This document shows positions 42,724 through 51,689 of a stretch of DNA of 64,000 bases, piece after piece. Position 1 is the first letter of the stretch. Each line of letters begins with the position of its first letter. The notes under the pieces were generated by a model. It made no database searches. It had not been told where the DNA came from and saw only the letters and a program-made list of their open reading frames with translations. This DNA comes from Veillonella magna DSM 19857 (GTDB taxonomy: Bacteria > Bacillota > Negativicutes > Veillonellales > Veillonellaceae). The stretch covers positions 1-64,000 of the forward strand of contig NZ_AUAN01000009.1 of assembly GCF_000428745.1 (NCBI RefSeq), given 5' to 3'. The position numbers were made by a program, and so were the translations under genes.

Positions 42724-43923
42724 CTAACCTAATAATTTAGAAATTCCCTGCAAGGAAGTGAATCCGATATATGCGGAGATAACTACTACGGCCCAGCCGG
42801 CCCAGAACAAGAAATTCGAGTGCTTGTAATCGCCGACAATTTCTTTTTTCTTTGCTGCCAAAAGCATTACTGCCAAGGTTACCGGCAAAATCAAACCGTT
42901 CAAGGAGCCTGCTACGATGAGCAGCATAGCCGGTTTGCCCATGAAGAGAAGAATCAATGTGGAAATAATTATGAAACCGATAATCCACCAGTTTTCACGA
43001 GCTCCCACAGGTTTAAAGAGTGTTTTCAAAAATGACACGGACGTGTAAGCGGCCCCTACTACTGAGGTAATAGCTGCACAGAAGAATACGATACCGAAGA
43101 TTTTATACCCTACCTGACCGGCCGGTTTGAGGAAGGCATCTGCTGCCGGGTTCGATGCATCGAGAAGCGCCCCTTGCGATACAACGCCAAGCACTGCTAG
43201 GAAGAATAAAATACGAACCAAGGTAGCTACCCCCATACCGAGTGTAGCCGACTTACGCACCTGTCCCAGATTTTCTTCACCTACGATACCCGCATCAATT
43301 AAACGATGTCCACCGGAAAAGGTAATGTAACCGCCAACCGTACCGCCTAATAAAGTAATGGTTGCTAACCACTGATATTCCGTAGGCATAACCGTATGTG
43401 CTACCGCTGTACCTACCGGCGGCGTCGATACAATCATTACATACCCGATAAGCAAAATCATGAGAATACCCAAATACTTTGTTAATTGGTCCATCGCCTG
43501 CGCTGCCCGATAAGACATAAAAATTCCTACACCGATAACAGCGGAAATGATAGCGCCCACTTCTGTACTGGTACCGAACATAACGTTCATCCCCAAAGCG
43601 GCACCGCCGATATTACCGATGTTAAACGCCAAACCACCTAAAGCTACCAAAAAGGCTACGAAATAGCCCAGCCCCGGCAATACCTTATTGGCAATATCCT
43701 GACCGCGCATCTTAGACACGGCAATAATAGACCATACATTAATCTGTGCGATATACGCTAAAATAACCGACGCTATAATAACGAATGCAAAATCGGCTTC
43801 GTACTTCGCCGTAAAGGCTGCCGTTTGCGTCATAAATCCAGGCCCGATAGCCGACGTAGCCATCAGGAAGGCCGCACCGATAAGCACGGACCAGCTTTTC
43901 TTCTGATTCGGATCTTTGCTCAT
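42724..43923 (-). CDS. NRAMP-like transporter of the pxp operon (YcsG type)
   Basis: 399 aa with about 11 membrane segments and the NRAMP-like GAAFLMATSAIGPGFMTQT start. The helix-1 sequence lacks the DPGN metal motif of true NRAMP metal pumps, as in Bacillus subtilis YcsG, whose gene sits in the same place between ycsF and kipI. A carrier for 5-oxoproline or another organic substrate is more likely than a metal pump; this is inference. Confidence 0.85.
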   Translation of the reverse strand: MSKDPNQKKSWSVLIGAAFLMATSAIGPGFMTQTAAFTAKYEADFAFVIIASVILAYIAQINVWSIIAVSKMRGQDIANKVLPGLGYFVAFLVALGGLAFNIGNIGGAALGMNVMFGTSTEVGAIISAVIGVGIFMSYRAAQAMDQLTKYLGILMILLIGYVMIVSTPPVGTAVAHTVMPTEYQWLATITLLGGTVGGYITFSGGHRLIDAGIVGEENLGQVRKSATLGMGVATLVRILFFLAVLGVVSQGALLDASNPAADAFLKPAGQVGYKIFGIVFFCAAITSVVGAAYTSVSFLKTLFKPVGARENWWIIGFIIISTLILLFMGKPAMLLIVAGSLNGLILPVTLAVMLLAAKKKEIVGDYKHSNFLFWAGWAVVVISAYIGFTSLQGISKLLG

Positions 43924-44118
43924 AATAAAGCCCCCAAACTATCTTTCCATACTACAAAACAAATTTTGTTACACTCTCATGTAAACGAATTATCTTTACG
44001 CGCTCAAATCAATTACCTTTGCACGCGATTTATAGAAACTATCGTTCCATACTACTCATATGATGTTAAACACATATACTACTAATCACGTCATCACTGC
44101 TATCAGTACTGCTTGTAC

Positions 44119-44883
44119 TCAATCACGACCAATGAAATGGCAGACCTCAATACCTGCCTTCTCCAATCCCTCTCTGATCGTAGCCGTAAAGGCCAACGCC
44201 GACGGGTTATCTCCATGTACACATACGGAATCGGCAACAATTTCAATTTCCTTACCGGTGTTGGTAACTACCGTGCCCTTTTGAATCATTTGCAAAATAC
44301 GTTCCAACGCTTCTTGCGGATCTTTAATAAAGGCCCCCTCTTGATTACGTGGTACCAGCGTTCCCTGCTCTGTATAACCTCGATCGGCAAATACTTCTTG
44401 AATGACTTTGAGGCCACGCTGTTTAGCTTTGGTAGCAATGTAGCTGCCGCTTAATGCCATGATATACACACCGGGATTCATCGCTTCAATGCCATCCAAT
44501 ACGGCATCGGCCAATCTTGGTTCCACACAAGCCGTGTTATAGAAGGCACCGTGAAGCTTTATATGCTGCAACGGTACATCGGCCGCCGCACAAAACGCAC
44601 TGAGTGCGCCCACCTGATATTGCATATACGTCCGCGCTTCATCCGGTGTTACATCAAGCTTGCGACGACCAAATCCCATCAAGTCCGGATAACCGGGATG
44701 CGCCCCTACGGCTACGCCTCGTTCTTTGCAAAGTCGCACCGTCTTTTCCATAATCAATGGATCTCCTGCATGCCAACCGCAAGCCACATTGGCACTGGTT
44801 ACCTGCTTTAACACTTCGCTATCCATACCTAAGGTATAGTTACCAAAGCTTTCACCTAAATCACTGTTTAAATCGATTCGCAT
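44119..44883 (-). CDS. pxpA: 5-oxoprolinase subunit A (LamB/YcsF family)
   Basis: About 254 aa from the ATG at 44883 after GGGAGG; the upstream in-frame extension of 47 codons is rejected. MRIDLNSDLGESFG, ANVACGWHAGDP, GAHPGYPDL and the later VCVHGDNPSAL match PxpA. First gene of the operon pxpA-ycsG-like-pxpB-pxpC; divergent from a LysR regulator gene that probably controls it. Confidence 0.92.
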   Translation of the reverse strand: MRIDLNSDLGESFGNYTLGMDSEVLKQVTSANVACGWHAGDPLIMEKTVRLCKERGVAVGAHPGYPDLMGFGRRKLDVTPDEARTYMQYQVGALSAFCAAADVPLQHIKLHGAFYNTACVEPRLADAVLDGIEAMNPGVYIMALSGSYIATKAKQRGLKVIQEVFADRGYTEQGTLVPRNQEGAFIKDPQEALERILQMIQKGTVVTNTGKEIEIVADSVCVHGDNPSALAFTATIREGLEKAGIEVCHFIGRD

Positions 44884-45042
44884 GTGCCGCGCCTCCCATC
44901 GTATATAACCAATACTATGTATCCTGGTTATTTCTCTCTCTTGAATATTATATGTACAAATAAAATATTCTATAGAACTTTTACAAGATAAATTATAGTC
45001 ACAATTATCGGTTAGTGCGAACAAACTTTACAAGCCATACCC

Positions 45043-45099
45043 ACAAGTTTAATCTTGTATGCACTGACAGAACATGTTACACTTGGTATAGACAAGTGT
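45043..45099. promoter_or_regulatory. Two CTTG/CAAG palindromes between pxpA and the LysR gene
   Basis: ACAAG-N6-CTTGT (45043-45058) and ACACTTG-N7-CAAGTGT (45079-45099) lie 20 bp apart in the 286-bp divergent gap 44884-45169. Two neighbouring imperfectly similar palindromes in a divergent LysR promoter are typical of recognition and activation sites. A TATTAT/TTATAA next to the second is a possible -10 for the LysR gene. Confidence 0.6.
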
Positions 45100-45169
45100 A
45101 TTATAAAGCATAAAAATCATACGCAATGTCACACCATCGACCGTTATAACAAAGAGAGAGGTTTTACCT

Positions 45170-46123
45170 ATGACAAATAGTGAGAAATGCTTTATTATCA
45201 CGGCTCATACCTTACACATGGGTAAGGCTGCCGAAATTTTATTTACATCCCAACAGGCGGTAAGCGACAATATTCGTCGTCTGGAGAAAGAACACGGTGT
45301 CACGCTTTTCTTTCGCAAGCCTCAGCTTGCCTTGACACCGGAAGGACGAATTCTTTTAAAAGCATTGGAACGTATTCAAATTATCGAAAACAATATGAAA
45401 AACGATTTACAGCTTCTTCATACGGCCAGTCAAGGAACATTGCGCTTTGGCATGGGGTCCTATCGCGTACATGACTCGGTCGTAGAAATGTTGACCGACT
45501 TTCGTCAATTGTATCCGGATATTCGTGTAGACGTTATGTATGAAGATACTCGGCGCTTGGAGGAGCTACTGCTACGCGGTCAATTGGATGTAATCATCGG
45601 ATTCAACATCATCAATCATGAAGATTTTGATAAGCGTTCGCTCGTTCATGAGCAACCCGGTGTTATGGGTACCGACTCTTTGCTGCAACGCTATTTCTTG
45701 CCCGATGAATTAGATCGCTTTTCCCGTGAAGGCATTTCTGTTAAGGAGTTTGAAACATTACCGCTTATCGCTAATTATCCGATTGGCAGCTTGTGGCTTA
45801 ATTACAAACAAACCTTTGATAAGATGGACATTCATCCCCACATCATTGCGTCCAGTAATGATTTTTCAAAAATTCTACGCCTCTGCGCTGCCGACTATGG
45901 CGTCGCCTTATGCCCGCTGTTTTTATCACAAATTATTAAGAAGGTTAATTCGTCTACCAATCGCTTCAATCCGATTCACATCTTTCCATTTCCTGCATTG
46001 GGCTGGGTAAACTCTATTGATCTTGCCACGCATAAAATGGCCAGTCACAGCAATTACTTAGAGGACTTTATTCAAATTATTACCACTCATATTGCTTCTC
46101 CGCGCGATAACTTTACACTGTAG
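45170..46123 (+). CDS. LysR-family transcriptional regulator
   Basis: 317 aa. The N-terminal winged helix is MGKAAEILFTSQQAVSDNIR, RRLEKEHGVTLFFR, and a long effector-binding domain follows. It begins after AGAGAGAGG. Divergent from pxpA and followed 38 bp later by guanine deaminase, so it may control the pxp operon, its own unit, or both. The ligand is unknown; 5-oxoproline or a purine are candidates by context only. Confidence 0.9.
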   Translation: MTNSEKCFIITAHTLHMGKAAEILFTSQQAVSDNIRRLEKEHGVTLFFRKPQLALTPEGRILLKALERIQIIENNMKNDLQLLHTASQGTLRFGMGSYRVHDSVVEMLTDFRQLYPDIRVDVMYEDTRRLEELLLRGQLDVIIGFNIINHEDFDKRSLVHEQPGVMGTDSLLQRYFLPDELDRFSREGISVKEFETLPLIANYPIGSLWLNYKQTFDKMDIHPHIIASSNDFSKILRLCAADYGVALCPLFLSQIIKKVNSSTNRFNPIHIFPFPALGWVNSIDLATHKMASHSNYLEDFIQIITTHIASPRDNFTL

Positions 46124-46161
46124 CTATCTTCGCAGAAGCACATTCCCCAAAGGAGTTCGCC

Positions 46162-47427
46162 ATGAATTCATATCTTTTATTAGGCACCATACTTTCACCG
46201 GACACACCCTCTCACCTATCTACCTATAAGGCAATGCTTATCCGTGACGGTCACATTGCAGATGTGTTTAGCACGATCCCCTCTACCGACATCGTGTCTT
46301 CCGATATACCTCGTATTGATACCGGCACCGCCCTCATCATTCCCGGATTTTCGGATATTCATCTGCATGCTCCGCAATTCGCCAATCTTGGTCTCGGCCT
46401 TGACGAAGAACTGTTGCCTTGGCTGGAAACCTATACATTTCCGGAAGAAAGTAAATATAAAGACATCTCTTATGCCACCACCATGTACACCTCCTTCACC
46501 AAGGCTCTATTAACCAACGGCATTACCTCCTCGGTTATCTTTGCCTCCATTCACACACCGGCTACACTTCAGCTTATGACACTATTGGAGCGCGCAGGAC
46601 TACGCGCCTTCGTCGGCAAAGTAAATATGGATCGTAACTCACCCGATTACTATCAAGAAACTACCGAAGAAAGTATCGCTGCTACCACCGACTGGCTCAC
46701 GGCGGCACGTCAATTCAAGCAGGTTCGACCTATACTTACTCCTCGCTTCGTTCCTTCCTGTACTCCGAAATTGATGAAAGCTCTTGCACGCTTAGCCGAT
46801 GCTTACCAAGTGCCGGTGCAATCCCATCTTTCCGAAAATCGCGATGAGATTACTTGGGTACGGGACCTTCATCCGGAATGCCATAATTATTTAGATGTAT
46901 ATCGCCACTATGGATTACTGCGGGGTCCTCGCCAAACTATCATGGCCCATTGCGTGTGGTGTACAGAGGAAGAAAAGCAAATGCTTGCAGACTACGAAGT
47001 CATTGTAGCCCATGCGCCGTTCTCCAATGCAGACCTAGCCTCCGGGATTGCACCCATTGCCGACTTACAACAACGCGGTATCCCTATCGGTCTCTGCTCG
47101 GATATTTCCGGTGGTCATGAGCTTTTTATGCCGCGCACAATCGCTATGGCAGCCATGATGGCCAAGGAGCGCGCTACTTTATGCGGCGGCCACACACTTA
47201 CTACCACGGAGCTTTTCTATATGGCTACGCACGGCGGCGGAATCTTTCCACAGATTGGTCATTTTGCCCCGGACTACGCAGCGGACTTTCTGATTATCGA
47301 CGATAGCAATCTTTGCTTACCGAATCATTCGTATACACCGTTCCAACGTTTACAGCGTTTCCTGTATAACGGCGAACCCCGCCAAATTACTGATGTTTAC
47401 GTGGCCGGTAAGCGCTGCCAACGATAG
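46162..47427 (+). CDS. guaD: Guanine deaminase-type amidohydrolase
   Basis: 421 aa. Metal-site segments are PGFSDIHLHAPQ, QSHLSEN, MAHCVWC and GLCSDISGG, the pattern of bacterial guanine deaminases, as is ANLGLGLDEELLPWLETYTFPEE. It converts guanine to xanthine and ammonia. AAAGGAG precedes the ATG. It follows the LysR gene and precedes a MobA-like gene, hinting at purine-molybdenum metabolism; imported guanine from the AzgA-type permease would be a source. Confidence 0.88.
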   Translation: MNSYLLLGTILSPDTPSHLSTYKAMLIRDGHIADVFSTIPSTDIVSSDIPRIDTGTALIIPGFSDIHLHAPQFANLGLGLDEELLPWLETYTFPEESKYKDISYATTMYTSFTKALLTNGITSSVIFASIHTPATLQLMTLLERAGLRAFVGKVNMDRNSPDYYQETTEESIAATTDWLTAARQFKQVRPILTPRFVPSCTPKLMKALARLADAYQVPVQSHLSENRDEITWVRDLHPECHNYLDVYRHYGLLRGPRQTIMAHCVWCTEEEKQMLADYEVIVAHAPFSNADLASGIAPIADLQQRGIPIGLCSDISGGHELFMPRTIAMAAMMAKERATLCGGHTLTTTELFYMATHGGGIFPQIGHFAPDYAADFLIIDDSNLCLPNHSYTPFQRLQRFLYNGEPRQITDVYVAGKRCQR

Positions 47428-47552
47428 TTTGATATTATCTATGCAAAATTCATATAGATATTCTCATTTATTTCATGATTTTATATTCTATTACGTATGC
47501 ACCTGTGATATAATTAACCTAAAGATACAATCTTAAGAAGGGGGAATCTACT

Positions 47553-48203
47553 ATGTATGAATCACTAGCAAGATTACAACCGGTTATCTTGGCCGGCAGC
47601 AACAGCTCGCGCATGGGCTACAACAAAGTATTTGCCAAATTTGGAGGTGACACCTTAATCGAAACCATCTATACGATGCTTCGGTTCTCCTTTGAACGAG
47701 AACCGATTGTTGTCACTGACAATGCGCAGCTCTTAAAGAATTTTGAACCATTGAAAGATGCTACCATAGTAGAAGATAAATACCCCGGACATAATACACT
47801 CGGTGCGGTGGCTACTGCTATGGAAAGCTCCGATGCGGAAAACTTTTTTGTTATCGGCGTAGATATGCCGTTCCTTTCCCTTGTAGTATTGGAACGTATG
47901 GTAGCTGCTCAAGGTATCGCCAGTGTGGTAGTACCGATGTTGAACGGTGAAGACATTTGCTTACACGCTATTTATAATCGCTCCCTGTTACCGATTATGA
48001 AAGAAAAAATTGCGAACGGCGAAAAATTATTGCATTCGTTCTACAAAGAAGTATCCTTGTTACAAATTCCGTTACAGCCGGATTCTTTCGAAGCCGATAT
48101 CTTCATTGATATCAACACACCGGAAGACCTTGCTTATGCACAGGAACATTTCAAGGAAGTTCACGAAAAAGATACAGAAAAAATATTGATTCACAAACAG
48201 TAA
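47553..48203 (+). CDS. MobA-like nucleotidyltransferase
   Basis: 216 aa. The N-terminal nucleotide-binding motif reads VILAGSNSSRMGYNK in place of the usual LAGG-x-S-x-RMG-x-DK; GVDMPFLS follows as the metal-binding region. It resembles molybdenum-cofactor guanylyltransferase MobA and the MocA/CoxL-accessory nucleotidyltransferases. The altered first loop weakens the MobA call. AAGGGGG precedes the ATG; TGATATAAT (47506-47514) is an extended -10. Confidence 0.75.
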   Translation: MYESLARLQPVILAGSNSSRMGYNKVFAKFGGDTLIETIYTMLRFSFEREPIVVTDNAQLLKNFEPLKDATIVEDKYPGHNTLGAVATAMESSDAENFFVIGVDMPFLSLVVLERMVAAQGIASVVVPMLNGEDICLHAIYNRSLLPIMKEKIANGEKLLHSFYKEVSLLQIPLQPDSFEADIFIDINTPEDLAYAQEHFKEVHEKDTEKILIHKQ

Positions 48204-48264
48204 TCAATCATGTGGTTATGAGCAGGTACGCTGTAGCGTACCTTGTATCGTACCTCTCTCACAA

Positions 48265-48322
48265 AAAGGGAGCTGTAACGAGATTAAGTTTTTTAACTTA
48301 CATTTCAGTTACAGCTCCCTTT
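48265..48322. terminator. Terminator between the MobA-like gene and the remnant ORF
   Basis: Perfect 15-bp stem AAAGGGAGCTGTAAC/GTTACAGCTCCCTTT with an inner TAAGTT/AACTTA helix. The minus strand continues into TTTTTG; the plus side is poor in T. Just upstream, GGTACGC-TGTA-GCGTACC (48225-48242) forms a small plus-strand hairpin. Confidence 0.7.
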
Positions 48323-48640
48323 GCTATGAGTCCAATATACGCCTGCACCATCCCCAATGTTGACGGAACAAACGGTGCCTCTTCGTCATCTGCACTAGAT
48401 CGATGCAGACTTTGATGTAGGTTTTGATTTAGATTTGGATATTGATTGCAACATGTCCTCTTCTACATTTTCAAATGTATTTTCTTGGGGTTGTTCAAGG
48501 ATAGCTTCGCTACCTTTCTTTGTACTTTCTTTAGAGATGTTTAGTTTAGTTTCGTTTAGTTTAAGTATAGGTACAAAAGTTTCGTAACTTTTTACCCTAA
48601 CCTTTGCCGGTAGTATTGCCGGTACCATTGCAGATTATAC
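48290..48640 (-). pseudogene. Frameshifted low-complexity remnant, origin unknown
   Basis: One frame (48395-48628) reads as a 77-residue, K/S/E-rich chain that ends in SISKSKSKPTSKSAS; a second frame continues with a normal-looking stretch ADDEEAPFVPSTLGMVQAYI then GLIAKGAVTEM up to a stop inside the terminator hairpin. A minus-strand TATAAT lies just before the first frame, with TTAAGT 17 bp upstream of it. No ribosome site is seen. Likely the tail of a broken gene, possibly a phage/plasmid replication protein; weak evidence. Confidence 0.3.
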
Positions 48641-48761
48641 GTTCACACAAGCCTGTACTTAACGGCAATGCATGGATTTATCGCGGATTTAAATCTCCCT
48701 ATCATCTGTAGTGCAGTCACATTCCCACCTTCTGCATCAGCATATATTTTATCGCTATCAC

Positions 48762-49238
48762 TTAATCTAAACGAATATGGCAATATCCGCCGGGATTCTT
48801 TTTTAAATATTTTTGATGATACTCTTCAGCAGCATAAAAGTTATGTAATGGCAATACCTCCGTAACAATCGGAGCTGACCAAGCATGTTGCAAACGACTA
48901 AGAAACTCTTCACAAATAGCTTTATCTTTTTCATCTACATAATAAATACCCGATCGATATTGCGTTCCTATATCCGGTCCTTGCTTATTCAATGTAGTCG
49001 GATCAATCGCATCAAACAGAACTCGTAACAATGATACTAACGTTATCTTTTCATCATCATAGGTAACAAAAACAGTTTCCGCCGCACCCGTTGCACCGGT
49101 ACACACTTCTTCGTACGAAGGATTTACTACTGTTCCGTTTGCATAGCCTACCTCTGTGGCAACAACACCGGGAACTCTATCCAATAATGCTTGTACGCCC
49201 CAAAAACAACCACCTGCCAAATATATTGTTTTATTCAT
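48762..49238 (-). CDS. msrA: Peptide-methionine (S)-S-oxide reductase
   Basis: 158 aa with the catalytic GGCFWG motif near the N-terminus, then [26 protein letters not shown] and [15 protein letters not shown]. It reduces methionine S-sulfoxide in proteins after oxidative damage. Single gene. The 558-bp gap after it (48204-48761) holds the terminator and the remnants described above; just beyond its stop another frame reads [19 protein letters not shown], a possible remnant. Confidence 0.94.
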   Translation of the reverse strand: MNKTIYLAGGCFWGVQALLDRVPGVVATEVGYANGTVVNPSYEEVCTGATGAAETVFVTYDDEKITLVSLLRVLFDAIDPTTLNKQGPDIGTQYRSGIYYVDEKDKAICEEFLSRLQHAWSAPIVTEVLPLHNFYAAEEYHQKYLKKNPGGYCHIRLD

Positions 49239-49349
49239 AATTATCTCTCCTCATACTAATAATTTTCTCGAAAACTATGTTTTATTCCAATTGTAACCGA
49301 TAGCTTTTACAAAATCAAATAAGCTACACTGGCTCCAATAATTACATGC

Positions 49350-50111
49350 CTACTCCTCTACACTCAATGTCCCCAACTTCCTCACCATAGGATAGATGGA
49401 TTGCATCTCTGCTTTAAATGTATCATCTTGCCCTTGGTGAACAACAACCAAAACAGATGTAGACGGTCCACCACTTTGCGTAAGCATAGCACTATGTTCC
49501 CACTCCGGCAGATAATGGCATCGAAGTGATGTCCCCATCAACAAAGTGTCCATCTCGCCACTAATTCCCCGTGATCCTACCGGCAACACATCACGTACGC
49601 AAGAACTGTGTACCATAGCACTCACCACTTCATATGGAACTATGTCCCTCGGCCGCTCTATAACAGCCCGGCCCACCAAAGGAGAACCTACTACATACAA
49701 ACTGTCACCTTTTTCTACTGCTTGGCATCGTACTTTGAAAGAATCTTTTCTTATACTGCCCAATAGCGTTACACCAATGGCCGTCATTGAGGTGTCCATA
49801 TTTTCCTCGGAGCTACCGTTAATTTCGATATGATTATAGCCAGCACGACTAAGTTCCTCTCGTATGCCTTCCAAAGAAAGCTTGCCGGTAGGGTTAAATT
49901 CGTTTCCCACCGTATGAATCAAGGCTTGCGGCTTCGCGCCCAATGCCAATAATTCCATTAAAGCTACTCGTGCACAATAAGCACCGGTCGTCTTTGTCGA
50001 TACGCACAACACATCGTCCGGCTTTTCGCCAATGGAGGCCGACACATCACAACTGATAGCCATATATAGCTCTGCCGTTATCGGTACTAGGGTTATATCT
50101 CTGAATTTCAC
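49350..50111 (-). CDS. cblS: AIR-synthase-like alpha-ribazole kinase
   Basis: 253 aa of the PurM/HypE-like ATP-binding fold: CDVSASIGEKPDDVL, LLALGAKPQALIHTVGNE, TAIGVTLLGSIR and GDSLYVVGSPLVG. Paired with an ECF-type S component, it matches the CblT-CblS arrangement, in which CblS phosphorylates alpha-ribazole imported by CblT for the lower loop of cobalamin. GTG start at 50111 after GAAGGGAC. The identification rests mostly on context and fold; it could be another PurM-like enzyme. Confidence 0.65.
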   Translation of the reverse strand: MKFRDITLVPITAELYMAISCDVSASIGEKPDDVLCVSTKTTGAYCARVALMELLALGAKPQALIHTVGNEFNPTGKLSLEGIREELSRAGYNHIEINGSSEENMDTSMTAIGVTLLGSIRKDSFKVRCQAVEKGDSLYVVGSPLVGRAVIERPRDIVPYEVVSAMVHSSCVRDVLPVGSRGISGEMDTLLMGTSLRCHYLPEWEHSAMLTQSGGPSTSVLVVVHQGQDDTFKAEMQSIYPMVRKLGTLSVEE

Positions 50112-50185
50112 TGTCGCATAGTCCCTTCATTATATTCATCAGCCATCTTCTTACTTCTTCTCTTATTTCACTTGCCTCTCTTATT

Positions 50186-50680
50186 TCACTTGCTCCCCAT
50201 TTTATAATCGGAAGGCAATGCCTCATATACCAAGGCTGCAAGAAGTAAATTTGCTATATTGGCTAACGTAAGCGGCCAAAAGATAATAAAAACAAATCCT
50301 TTCAGCCAAGGATACAATATAACTAATGCAACTATGTTAATCATCACATAGGCCAATACAGACCCCAGCACATATGCCAACCAGCGACGACTTCCCCTAT
50401 GACATACGTAGGCAATAGTCTTACTGTATATCCACACGCTGATTCCCATCATAACCGCTGTTATACCATGAACAGCACCGGATAAAGGAAATCCCACTAT
50501 AGCCGCTGACAGAAGATGACCAAAAATACCTAAAGCCGCGCCTATATTGGGGCCCAACAACAATCCGCCTAAAAAAGCCGGAAAGGAATCAAAGGCGATT
50601 GACCCGAGCACCTTAATCTGCGCCCCTACCACACATAAACTCATCAATAAGCCGGCCATCACTAATCTACGCACTACCAT
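50186..50680 (-). CDS. cblT: ECF transporter S component, probable alpha-ribazole carrier
   Basis: 164 aa with about six hydrophobic segments and an S-component pattern (AFLGGLLLGPNIGAALGIFGH, MGISVWIYSK). The next gene is the PurM-like cblS candidate, 75 bp downstream, so it is taken as CblT, the alpha-ribazole transporter. The general ECF energising module would be encoded elsewhere. Products feed cobalamin lower-ligand salvage, relevant to the B12-dependent dehydratase at 62 kb. Confidence 0.65.
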   Translation of the reverse strand: MVVRRLVMAGLLMSLCVVGAQIKVLGSIAFDSFPAFLGGLLLGPNIGAALGIFGHLLSAAIVGFPLSGAVHGITAVMMGISVWIYSKTIAYVCHRGSRRWLAYVLGSVLAYVMINIVALVILYPWLKGFVFIIFWPLTLANIANLLLAALVYEALPSDYKMGSK

Positions 50681-50713
50681 TTGCTAACACTATCCTCTCA
50701 CCACTTCTACTTT

Positions 50714-51383
50714 TTATATCTTTAACACTGTGGCAGCTACCAATTTAGCACGACTAAACAATGTATCCACCACGGCAAATTCATCAATACTGTGATTTTT
50801 ACCGCCTGCTACACCAACGGCACACACCGTAGGAACCCCCATTTTTACTTCATAAGCAGAGTCGGCACCACCGCCCACATATTTCTGATAAATAGGTCCA
50901 AAGCCGATTTCATTGGCTGTCTCTTCCAGCTTGCGGAACAACGTAACTACACCGTCCGTTGTTTCCATAGGGCTCATAATCACATCGAACTTCATTTCCG
51001 TCATTGTACCTTCCACATATGTAGTAGCCGCAACGGCTTCCAGTTCTCGGCGTGCTCTCTCCACTTGATCCAATCGTTTGAAGCGAACATCCACCACCAG
51101 CTTAGCCTCTTCCGGTACCGCATTAGGAACAGTTCCGCCTTGAACTACGCCGCAATTATAAGTGAGACCCGCTTCAAAATCATTATTTGCCTGAATGGCA
51201 ATAATTTTATGAGCCATTTCCAAAATAGCACTTCGTCCTTTCTCCGGCTCGTTACCGGCATGTTCGTGCTCGGTCAACATCCTCTTTAAACAAGGTACCG
51301 GACTCAATGCTCACTAACTCTTTCCAAAAGGTAAGCATCTCTTGGCGATGTTCGTCAATATACTTAAAAATTTTTTCTCTCAT
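50714..51383 (-). pseudogene. M20-family peptidase with internal deletion and frameshift
   Basis: From the ATG at 51383 (after AGAGAGGAT) the N-terminus reads MREKIFKYIDEHRQEMLTFW then KELVSIESGT, typical of carboxypeptidase-G2-like M20 enzymes. After about 45 codons the frame is lost and the C-terminal part continues in another frame (GNEPEKGRSAILEMAHKIIA onward to a normal end). The central 140 or so residues with the metal ligands are absent. It is therefore non-functional. Its promoter (51483-51511) may now serve cblT-cblS. Confidence 0.8.
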
Positions 51384-51482
51384 AATCTATATCCTCTCTT
51401 TTTCTCTACGCTCCAAAATATGCTTCTAACTATTTGCTGTAGCCGGTCGCTTTAAAACAACGATACAACACAGGATACTTAT

Positions 51483-51511
51483 ATAGTATCAACAGCTATC
51501 TCTATTGACAA
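51483..51511 (-). promoter_or_regulatory. Promoter of the peptidase remnant-cblT-cblS unit
   Basis: TTGTCA (51511-51506), 17 bp, TACTAT (51488-51483) on the minus strand, about 100 bp before the remnant's ATG. Confidence 0.65.
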
Positions 51512-51592
51512 TGATTTTCTCTATTCTCTCATAACCGCTGTAAACTTACCAAACAGAGCAATCCGATACAGCGAATAACACCGTCCTTCTAT

Positions 51593-51673
51593 TAAAAAAC
51601 AATGCCTACTGCACTAGCTACTAAAAAGCCTTATCTATCAAAGGCTATGTTTGCAGCTACTGCGGTAGGCATT
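51593..51673 (-). terminator. Terminator of the pdu operon
   Basis: AATGCCTACTGC (51601 onward) pairs with GCGGTAGGCATT (to 51673) and the enclosed sequence has a second AGCC/GGCT helix; GTTTTTTAA follows on the minus strand. Confidence 0.8.
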
Positions 51674-51689
51674 GTATCTTTTACACTAT

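Noticed and set aside
42724-43923. Manganese/iron NRAMP transporter
   Set aside because: The first helix lacks the DPGN metal-binding motif and the gene is embedded in the 5-oxoprolinase operon.
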